Both the position numbers and the translations under genes were made by a program. DNA of 64,000 nt, taken from the NCBI GenBank assembly GCA_032718565.1, contig JAVGVS010000842.1, positions 1 to 64,000 on the forward strand. Reading direction: 5' to 3'. The first letter of the stretch is position 1, and each line of letters opens with the position of its first letter. Positions 55,936 through 64,000 of this stretch are shown one piece after another. Source of the DNA: Distichodus sexfasciatus. Lineage: Eukaryota; Chordata; Actinopteri; Characiformes; Distichodontidae. The notes beneath the pieces are model-generated. The model worked only from the letters and a program-made list of their open reading frames with translations. It had not been told where the DNA came from and did not search any database.

Positions 55936-57110
55936 GTCTCAACCTGAAACCAAGGCAATGAACACCTACATCGATGAGGCCCTAGAGAAAGCAATTATCT
56001 GACCCTCTCCGTCTCCTGCTGCTTCTGGCTTCTTTTTTGTGGAGAAAAAGGATGGATGCCTCCATCCTTGTATTGATTACCGCGCCCTGAACAAAGTAAC
56101 TGTTAAATTCCGATATCCCCTTCCACTTATCCCATCGACCCTCGAACGTCTTCGTGCTGCCACTGTTTTCACGAAACTCGACCTCAGGAGCGCCTACAAC
56201 CACATCCGCATCCGGGAGGACGGAACCAGCCTTATCACCTTGAGCCGTACGTGCCTATTTGTCACTTATGGCCTCGCTAATGTACCTTCCGTCTTCCAAT
56301 CCTTCATGGACGAGGTCTTCAAGGACATGTTGGACCATTTTGTCATCATCTACATTGACGATATCCTCATCTTCTCTCCCGACCTCACCTCTCATATTAC
56401 TCATGTCAAAGTCTTGCGCCTTCAGAAACTTTTTGTCTGTAAAGAATATGTTCCATCAGTCATCGGTTACCTTTTTGGGTCACGTCCTGCCGGAGCAGTA
56501 GCAATGGAGGTTTTGCCAACTATTATTGGCGGTTTATCTGGAACTGGTAAGCAGTTCCCTCTTCGGAACTCCTCAAAAGTGACCTGAGCAGGATTGATGT
56601 GGAACCCTGCCCAGGCCTTCCAGTCTCTCAAGGGGCCTTCTGTTCAACCCCAGTTCTCTGTCACCCAGACCCTGAACTACCATTAAAGTCAGTGACACAT
56701 CTGAAACAGGAGTTGGGTTATTATCTCCTGGCAGCAAGAGCAACTGAAGCTCATCATGTAGCTTTCTTCTCGGCGTAAGCTGTCCCCGCTGAAAAGGAAC
56801 TATGGTGTAGGGAACAGGGGTTGTTAGCAATGAAGCTATACTGGAGAATGGAATACCTGCTTGAGCCAGGCACCCATTCACGTGTTGCCCACTTGCCTAC
56901 AGGATCACAAAACCTGGAGTATCTCTGAGAAGCAATACGAACCTTAACCCCCGACAAGCCCGGTGGGTCCTGTTCTTCACCAGGTTCCGGTTCACAGTCA
57001 CCTACCGCCCTGGATCCAAGAACGTAAAGGCTGACGCCCTGTCCCGGCAACGAGAAGGGAAGGACGCCGTGCCAACTCCAGCCAGTCCTCGCTCCCCAGC
57101 ACCATTGTGG
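55936..57110 (+). pseudogene. Gypsy B RT and RNase H
   Basis: FFVEKKDGCLHPCIDYRALN, TVFTKLDLRSAYNHIRIRED, GLANVPSVFQSFMDEVFKDM and the intact catalytic block FVIIYIDDILIFSPDL lie at about 56,030-56,400 in one frame. Beyond that, frame-broken RNase H ends with NPRQARWVLFFTRFRFTVTY and RPGSKNVKADALSRQ near 57,050. Homology stops at about 57,110 before integrase. Confidence 0.85.
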
Positions 57111-57489
57111 GCTACATCAGGTGGGAGATAGTTGACCAAATGGGAGGCTAATCTGGGAGCCCTCCTCAGCTGACACCCCACCACACAAGGTGTTCGCCTT
57201 GTGAGCATCGGAACACCTTGCAGAAAAAAAGGTTGAGAGAACTTATCACAACATTGGCTTTTAAGACATGTGAAACTATTTGAGACAGCAGAGAAGAGAA
57301 GTGAATAGACCACTTGCAAAGAGCCTTATTAATAGGGAAACAGTTCACTTTTTCTAAGTTAAGTCTGCTTACAGAGAGGTGGTGAAAATTGATCCAAGAT
57401 GCAAAAATACATGGAGTTAAGGACCTAGCTGGGTCTAGAAATATATAAAAATGAAATTAAGTCATATATAAGCAAGAGACTTTTTGTTC

Positions 57490-58990
57490 CTGACCTTCTC
57501 TAAAAAGATACCTCTACCAATAAAAACCAGTTGGGGTGAGTGACAAGGGCTCAATTGCCAAGACAAATAGTAAGGGTGATAATGGGCAACCTCTCGTGCC
57601 ACGTCTTACCTGAAAATATTTTGAAAAGGTGTTATTAGTGCGGACTGATGAAAGTGGAGAAGTATACAGTAACTTAATCCAGGAGATAAACTGTTGTCCA
57701 AAGCCAAACTTCTCAAGGGTGTAAAAAAGATAACTCCATTCAACCCTATCAAAGACTTTCTCGGCGTCTAAGGAAACTAATATTTCTGGTGTAGGGGAAT
57801 CAGATGAGTGATAGGTGATGTTAAACAAACGTATTACATTAAAAAATGATAACCTGTTCCTGATGAAGCCTGTTTGGTCACCTGATATATGATATCAGGT
57901 AGGGTATTTTTCAAGGTGACAGGCAAAATTTTAGCTAAATTTGCGTCCACATTTAAAAGAATGAAATTGTGTAATGGAACTACAACTGTGAGTCTTTGTT
58001 CTTTTTTAAAAAGCAGAGGCCCAGGCAGAAACGGACTGTTTTGGGAAGGATACCAGACTCAAGAGAGTCAGTAAACATGTTAAAAGAAGAAGGGAATCCG
58101 TCAGGCCCTGGACTCTTTCCACTCTGCATGGCCACGATAGATTCCCTTGCCTCTGATGGCATAATAGGTTTATCAAAGATTTCCCACTACAGACGGGAAA
58201 AGTGTGTTTAGTCCATGGTGAATGGGATGTGGTTATGGTCATTAAAAAGGTGAATGGTCAGAATGACTCTAGCATAGTAGTTGCAGCTTTGAACAAGAGA
58301 GTAATTTATAGTTGTTAGAAAATAATTTATACGTGAATGAGTGTGATGAACGGGGGAATAAAAGGAATAACCTCATATGTTGGGGTTTAGACGCCTCCAT
58401 ACATCTAGTAGACCATAATTATTAAGATAAGCATTGACCAACCACCTTGAATTTTATGAATTATAAATTTCCTAGTGGCTGATGTATCCAAAATTTTCAA
58501 ATCTCAGCATTGACGACAACAAATTGGCCAGATCAATGGTAAGGAAGAAAAGCTTGACAAAAACAACTTGTCATCATGGTTTGGGGCATAAATATTCACA
58601 CAAGATCAATGGGGAGTTAATATGAAGAGTCGCTTTAACAATGACGCAGCATCCGTTAGGTCCATACAACAGAGGAAAGGAAATGAGCAGGACGAGTGGT
58701 GAATTAGAATAAACCCCAGACGCCTGTTAAATAATGAGTGGAATGACTAAGAGACCCATAGTCGAATTCTAGCATAATGAAATGTTCAAATGTGTTTCCT
58801 GGATGAAAATTTGAACACCTAAATTAATCCCAGAAATAAGAAATTGCTGCCAGGTTCTTCACTGTCCACTTAGATTGCTTCTATTGAGATGTAATAGTGA
58901 AGGATTAATATGTAAGACCAGGGTAAGGCTACTGGGTCAGTAGAGTTCACACACACATCTAAGTCAGTAAAGCTCTTATTAACAACCTAG
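57490..58990 (-). mobile_element. L1-like LINE fragment
   Basis: RT blocks on the minus strand: MPSEARESIVAMQSGKSPGP and DGFPSSF (about 58,090-58,160), then LVSLDAEKVFDRVEWSYLF (about 57,720-57,780) and VRRGTRGCPLSPLLFVLAIE (about 57,560). Upstream to about 58,990, decayed endonuclease words can be read (VNIYAPNHDDK). It is cut off before the RT YxDD box. It is a dead fragment at both ends. Confidence 0.75.
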
Positions 58991-59029
58991 TTCTATTACA
59001 CTTACGTGGTTACAAGTAGGCTTAAATCA

Positions 59030-59345
59030 GATATTTTCTAGAGAGCTGGTGGACATGATGCAGAGAAGGAAGGTGGATATACTATGTTTTCAGGAGACCA
59101 GGTGGAAAGGTAGCAAGGCTAGAAGCTTAGGAGAAGGGTTTAAGTTGTTCTACTATGGTGTAGATGGAAAGAGAAATGGAGTAGGAGCATGGTTCGAATT
59201 ACGGGGGGTACTGAGGGGTACTGTACTCCCCGATCAAGACCCAGACCCCCCAAAGTTCTGTTATGAAGGCAGTATCCCCCAATTATGGAGGGGTAATTCG
59301 CACTCCGAGTAGGAGTTATCCTGAAGGAGGAGTTTGTTAGGAACG
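59030..59345 (+). mobile_element. RTE-like LINE endonuclease fragment
   Basis: VDMMQRRKVDILCFQETRWK, GSKARSLGEGFKLFYYG and KRNGVG are the start of an APE endonuclease of the RTE clade (catalytic Glu in QET). The frame is interrupted at 59,188 by a 120-bp insert and resumes as VILKEEFV-like sequence after 59,315. Only about 190 bp of LINE is left. Confidence 0.75.
59188..59307. mobile_element. 120-bp non-autonomous element in the RTE fragment
   Basis: Flanked by an exact 8-bp duplication AGTAGGAG (59,180-59,187 and 59,308-59,315). The ends share the inverted word CGAATTAC (GGTTCGAATTACGGGG and GGGGTAATTCG). The size and 8-bp duplication suggest a tiny hAT-type element. Confidence 0.75.
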
Positions 59346-59848
59346 TTCTGCACAGTAAAATCTATAGAGTTAAACTGACTCTAAGAGAGTTAATTTTAAC
59401 ACTATTTCAGATAACATATGGTCCCACCCTACAAAGTGTTAAAATAACTCCAAAGCAAGTGTAGCATTTCTGGTGTTGGTTTTACTCAAAATAATGTGAA
59501 AATTTAACACTACTGATATACATTCAGAGTAAATAAAAATTTACACTAGAAAATGTAACCCTCTGTAGTGTCTTTATAAACCATTGCTGTTTTAAAAGGT
59601 AACTCAAAAAGGTGTAAAGATTTACAACAAAAGTGTGAAGTTTACTCCCTTTATAGTTCAAGTTGTAGTGTAAATAATAATTCATAACACCAAAATTCTG
59701 CAAAAATACATGCTTTTTAATACACATTTGTCAAAACAATCAAACTCGTAAAACCAACTCAAACTCGCAAAACTTCATCCATTTGCTCTTAAATCAGTAA
59801 ACAATACGGCACAATATACATATTGGTGTTATCAATTCCATATGACAC

Positions 59849-62128
59849 TTACATATCAAATGGTCTGTAGTATTCCAGATCTTTCAAAAAGAAAATAATA
59901 GGGCCTTTCCCAGTCTTTACAACTCTGTAAGCATGAAAATGTTCGTCAAAACACACAGCATCAATTAGAAACGTAACCAATAGCACAATATCATCCTTAA
60001 TAATCAATGATGATATCTGATAAAACTGTGGCATCTCAAGCTCAACCTTCCCACATATTACTAGACCTGGGCGAAACATTAACCCCTGGTGTTTTACCCA
60101 TCTGACACGCATAACGTTAGTACAAGCAGGTAGTAAATTTGCTACCTCTCTGCCTCCTTCTATCACATCCACTGACACCATTCTTCCTGGACCAATATCC
60201 AATCTATTAATATTAAATAGTGGCTATTTAATCAGATGGCTGATTATAAGCCATCTGTTTCTGATGTTTAGTAGCTAAAGTTTTAGTGATGTTTTTAATT
60301 TTTTTTAATTGTTTTTTGAAAAAATTGTTTTCCTTCATAGCGCATACACCAGCTATGAAGTATTGGGCCAATGCTTCGAATACAACGAGGGTAGTGTATC
60401 ATTAAATGGTGTTTTGGCAACAACCTCTTAGAAGGAAACAACTGCTTAAAGAGTCTGTAATGCTCTTCTATCAAATGCTTTAAGTAGATTGTAGTACCAT
60501 AGGAGAGCACTGGAGAAAACACTATGTTTACTATTTGCAGCAATAATAAAAGAAGATACCAATGTTCATCACTTGTACTTATCAAATCTCCAACTATTAA
60601 AGGCATGTTACGCAGAAGGCACCAGCTCTGAATGGCATTTAGCCCCAAATCATTTGAGCCTTCTGACAAATTCACCGCAGCGGGTTTGTTGTTGCGTTCC
60701 ATAAAGCCATAATTGAAGCTTTGAATTCTTAAGGCCAAATTGTTGGGTGTAACATAGTTCTGCAAATAGTGCAACAGTAATTTCATCTCATACTGCGCAA
60801 CACCGTCAAGAATATCATGCATGATATCTACCGAGAAATTATCAGAAGTATGAAAATACTGCAATGAGTTTAACAGGGAGGTCTTTATAACACCAAACAC
60901 GTGAGGTAAGGTTGGGTTTGCAGAAATTAGCTGACAGTGTGATTCATGCATTTCTTAAAACTATTTTTGGACTGTCTTCACTGAATTCTGTTTGGAAATC
61001 ATCTTTCTCAGCCAGACAAAAACGTCAGCAATACCGCGCACCAAAGGATTCAACAAACCCAAATAATGAATGAATAGCAAGATTGTCACCTGTTACTTGC
61101 ACAATGCTCCCATGAATATGATCTTTAAATAAAGGAATGTAAATCCCTTCACTTTCCAATATCCTAAGATCTTGCACAATTGGTGCTAATATCGTATCAA
61201 ATCCATAGGTTTTTACATCTTGAGCGTGAAATAGGGCACACAGGTGAAGAATTAAATTTTGGTGAAAAGTTTTTAATTGTAAAATAAATTCCTCCTAATT
61301 TGTGAATGCCTCTTTTAGAACCAAGAGGGTTTGCCATCTCGAAATCATCATAAAAAAGCTGAATTTTAATGGCATGCTTTTCGTTAGAGAACAGAGCGTG
61401 ACTCTTTACATAATGTCTGTTGTGTATATCATAGAGCTTACCATCAATGCCAGGGTTTTCAGGTGAAAGCATACTTAAAATGTGTTCATTTTTATAAATT
61501 GATTGCAATGTCTGCAAAATTGGCACATACATAAACTTATTTGTCACTACCACCTGAGTGTTTTCCCCAGAAACTGCATCTCGTCATGTTTCAAACCTTG
61601 TACCCAACACATGCTCAACTGGATTAACAATTCCCCACTTCTCTGTGAAATACTTCAATATTTTAGCTTCAGAATTTAGCATACTGAATGGATTCTCCAC
61701 TATTTCTGCACTACTGGCTTCCTGAGATGAAAGACCCTTTATTACAGACTGTTTAGCCTGATCATGTATGTCACTGCTGCTTTTAACTGAGCTATCACTG
61801 ATATACAACTATTCACAATGCTTTTAGAACAATCTGAAACAACATGACTCGTGCTACATCCGGAACCGACTTATGCAGCATAATCTTCATAACATTCTAG
61901 TGCTGTTAACGGTCCCTCTGAATCCTTAAACTTAGCCTCAGAACAATCTCCATAAGCCTTTTTAAGGTGCTTCCTAAACCCAGAAAAGGAGCCAAACAAA
62001 AGTGAGCAGCCAGGCTCTGCACATCTAAGTTGTAAAGTTCTTCCTTGGCACAGACCATGAATCACTTTAAAATGTTTGATAAGGCTTTGGATATTAGCAG
62101 CAGAATGTCCACAAATAAAACAAATCAT
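59849..62128 (-). pseudogene. C2H2 zinc-finger/transposase-like gene, decayed
   Basis: The N-terminus (61,871-62,128) holds two C2H2-like fingers: MICFICGHSAANIQSLIKHF and LRCAEPGCSLLFGSFSGFRK with His further on. Further frames are 61,584-61,808 (acidic linker), 61,197-61,553 (VVTNKFMYVPILQTLQSIYK, DFEMANPLGSKRGIHKLGGI), 60,295-60,951 (SVDIMHDILDGVAQYEMKLL, LGLNAIQSWCLLRNMPLIVG, HHLMIHYPRCIRSIGPILHS) and 59,849-60,202 (C-terminal domain). This matches a multicopy fish family resembling transposases of the same broad group as the one at 14.5 kb. Stops and frameshifts interrupt it. Confidence 0.7.
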
Positions 62129-62190
62129 GGCTCTAGAAATTAAGTGGCTCTGGCAAATTAAGTGAAATGAAAGAAAAAAAGTTAGCCTTT

Positions 62191-62771
62191 CTAGTGCAAC
62201 ATCCTAGCCCTCAGTTCTGCTACTCTGGGATTTTCTTTGGTCTTACCAACATCAATGTTGTAGACTGTAGTTTGAATGAATGTGTACAGGTTTAACAGTG
62301 CCTGATGGTAGGATGTCCCAAAAACAAAATGGGCCTTGAAGAGTTTATCAAATGCTCCAATTGAGCAGGTAGCCTTGCATGGTAGTGCGTGTTTGTCCAC
62401 CACGATGAAGTAGGAATTGATGCAACTTTTGGCCCCTGTGCCGAGAAGATAAGGTTGCTCACTCTGAGTGACTGAATCCAAATGCTCTTGTACGCTTGTT
62501 CCAACCTGTAATATGAACATAATTCAAAAAGCAATTTTTTAATTAAATTAAACTTGTACACAGCACATAACTATTGCCACTATCAATTATTTAAAGTACA
62601 TTCCCCACATAGAGATATGGGAAGAACATATAAAAAATGATTACCTTCGTAAAATGGATTATGTGATCCTCTGCCTTACTAGCTGATATCTTCCCTGTTT
62701 CTTCCGACTTTGACAAACAGGTGGCAAAAGATGGAGAAGAAGAAATATGGAGGACATATCACTGTCCCAGC
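62191..62771 (-). CDS. SAMD3-like transposon-associated gene, last two exons
   Basis: Minus-strand exons 62,645-62,771 and 62,194-62,505 (stop TAG at 62,191-62,193) with good borders: acceptor TTTTAG, donor GTAATC, acceptor ATTACAG. They read DMSSIFLLLHLLPP, then after a shift SASKAEDHIIHFTK, VGTSVQEHLDSVTQSEQPYL, CINSYFIVVDKHALPCKATC, FKAHFVFGTSYHQALLNLYT and FIQTTVYNIDVGKT to RARMLH. I know this C-terminus from multicopy fish genes annotated as SAMD3-like. Exon 62,645-62,771 contains a frame shift. Upstream exons were not found. Confidence 0.6.
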
Positions 62772-63069
62772 CTAAAATAAATGATAAAACAAACTGTCCT
62801 AATTAGCATCACTCATAAACAAGTCACAAGATGGCTCAATAAACAAATAAAGTTTAATAATAATTTAAATAATTAAATTAAATTATTTAAGTCTAATAAT
62901 AGTTTAAATTACTTTTGACATTCAGACCATTCCAGAAAGATTTATACAAACCATTATCCGCATCACTGGAACATTTTGTATTCTTGATGAGGTCATAAAT
63001 GCTGTAAATGTAAATCTAAACACTATATATATTCATCTCTGATTCATTTGTCATTTTGACTGGGTTAAA

Positions 63070-63892
63070 TACAGTGGCCCCTAGAGACAAAACACGAACA
63101 AAAGAAAAAGCAGAAACAAAATAAAAACGCACTGCAAATTAAAAAATGCAAACAAAAGAAAAAGCAGAAACAAAATGAAAATGCGCTGCAAAAGAAAAAG
63201 CAGAAACAAAATGAAAATGCGCAGCAAGTAGATGATCCCAAACCGGAAGTGCTCCACAACGCTAGGGGGCGCGGTGAGCTCATGAACAACAGTTGAGCCG
63301 AAATCGGCACTCCTGCCGCGAGAAGCACCCCCAAAGCGGGCGCGCGCATTTGATGACTTTATACAAACTACCGTCCATAAACATTAACATTCAGTTCGTT
63401 CATACACTCTGTTAACGCCAATGAGATGAGGGCAAAATTACTCACATTCTTAAAAATAAAAAACCTTACACAAACTTGTACAAATTAACGTTTCATTAAA
63501 AAAAAAACTGAACAAATATGAAATGTGTCGTATTTTTCATAAAGCTTTGAAATAAATATTTTACCAGTATTATATGTGCACAATCCACTAGCTATTTCAT
63601 TCCACGCAAACTGCACACATTTACCTAGCTAGTGTAATGGATTATTGTTTAAGGCCATGCTGTACTTACTGAAATCATGACTAAAATTCAAGTATCTATT
63701 CTGGTAGGAAGTAGCATTTTGTGTTATACATAAACATATCAAGCAACACCTTTCACATGTTTAGGGTCATTAAAAATGTCACTTTTCATTTCACCTGCTT
63801 TTTGTTTTGTATGTCTTTTTTAACTTGCAGCGCATTTTCATTTTGTTCCTGCTTTTTCTTTTGTATGTCTTTTTTATGTAGGGGCCACTGTA
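63070..63892. mobile_element. 823-bp non-autonomous inverted-repeat element
   Basis: The ends TACAGTGGCCCCTA and its complement (63,879-63,892) begin ~70-bp inverted repeats sharing AAAAGAAAAAGCAG, AACAAAATGAAAATGCGC. Flanking GTTAAA occurs on both sides (63,064-63,069 and 63,893-63,898). The left arm is repeated about three times in tandem (63,100-63,225). No coding capacity. If the duplication is only TTAA, a piggyBac/Kolobok-type origin is possible; otherwise the superfamily is open. Confidence 0.85.
63240..63275. promoter_or_regulatory. ETS- and CTCF-core-like motifs in the 823-bp element
   Basis: ACCGGAAGTG (63,242-63,251) is a strong ETS/GABP-type site, and CTAGGGGGCGC (63,262-63,272) fits the CTCF core. 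Both lie in a short GC-rich part of an otherwise AT-rich element. Activity is not shown. Confidence 0.35.
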
Positions 63893-64000
63893 GTTAAAGA
63901 CTATTTTGGCCTTGTCTTCAATATGAAATGCATTCTTAATTTTATCTTAATTGCACCGATATTCCCTTTTTAACTTATGGTATTAATGGAATAAATCGAG

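Larger units (their letters stand above)
50380..57110 (+). mobile_element. Ty3/gypsy element B, split by element C
   Basis: Left part (to 51,262): gag C-terminal region and protease-like sequence. Right part (from 55,936): RT and RNase H. The reading VYPLSQPETKAMN joins exactly across the inserted element once its 5-bp duplication is counted once. No LTRs and no integrase were found, so B is a truncated internal fragment. Confidence 0.88.
59345..62771 (-). mobile_element. Second two-gene DNA transposon (CACTA-like?)
   Basis: The left end (about 59,350-59,700) has TGCACAGTAAAATCT followed by clustered GAGTTAATTTTAACAC, GTGTTAAAATAACTC and GTGTAAA words in both orientations, like transposon subterminal repeats. 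To the right, on the minus strand, lie a transposase-like gene and then a spliced SAMD3-like gene. The right terminus is not identified. The superfamily is uncertain; multicopy fish genes with these two products are known to me, but I cannot name the element. Confidence 0.55.

Overview
The window is vertebrate nuclear DNA, almost certainly from a ray-finned (teleost) fish. It holds two split, GT-AG-spliced vertebrate genes (an NXPE-family gene and TMEM107) in a dense mixture of element classes typical of fish: Ty3/gypsy and BEL/Pao LTR elements, L2-, L1- and RTE-like LINEs, a tRNA-derived SINE, Tc1/mariner, hAT, CACTA/EnSpm-like transposons and small non-autonomous elements. No bacterial operons, rRNA genes or CRISPR arrays are visible.

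Layout. 1-578: end of an unrecognised coding segment with a hairpin and poly(A) signals. 579-5101: minus-strand Ty3/gypsy element, frameshifted and cut off in its chromodomain. 5.2-5.9 kb: small DNA-element candidate. 5.9-9.2 kb: minus-strand APE-type LINE lacking its RT core. 9.2-10.1 kb: LTR fragment and a 30-bp minisatellite. 10.2-12.1 kb: L2-like LINE. 12.2-12.7 kb: SINE and another fish repeat. 12.8-19.6 kb: plus-strand CACTA/EnSpm-like transposon remnant with duplicated CCAAT-rich promoters, a broken transposase and a multi-exon DUF4806-type gene with an SR-rich exon. 18.76-31.33 kb: direct tandem triplication of a ~3.93-kb unit joining the 3' end of that transposon gene to the 5' end of the NXPE gene. 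30.4-32.0 kb: foldback-like repeat. 32.5-38.2 kb: NXPE body, with a Tc1 copy in its last intron. 38.2-39.5 kb: solo-LTR-like and other repeats with a CTCF-like motif. 39.9-46.4 kb: minus-strand BEL/Pao element containing a hAT element that itself contains a 218-bp insert. 48.1-49.5 kb: first three exons of TMEM107 with an X-box-like motif upstream. 50.4-57.1 kb: plus-strand gypsy split by a complete minus-strand gypsy (51,263-55,935). 57.5-59.3 kb: L1- and RTE-like fragments. 59.3-62.8 kb: minus-strand DNA transposon with C2H2/transposase-like and spliced SAMD3-like coding parts. 63.07-63.89 kb: 823-bp non-autonomous inverted-repeat element.

The most interesting feature is the triplicated NXPE 5' end. 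Each unit carries the putative promoter, a 5'UTR exon and the first coding (membrane-anchor) exon. As written, only the first copy, farthest from the gene body, splices in frame to exon 2. Copies differ by many one-base indels, so real decay and poor consensus polishing are both possible. TMEM107 stops after exon 3 and is followed by about 14.5 kb of nested elements, so its 3' half is displaced, lost or misassembled.
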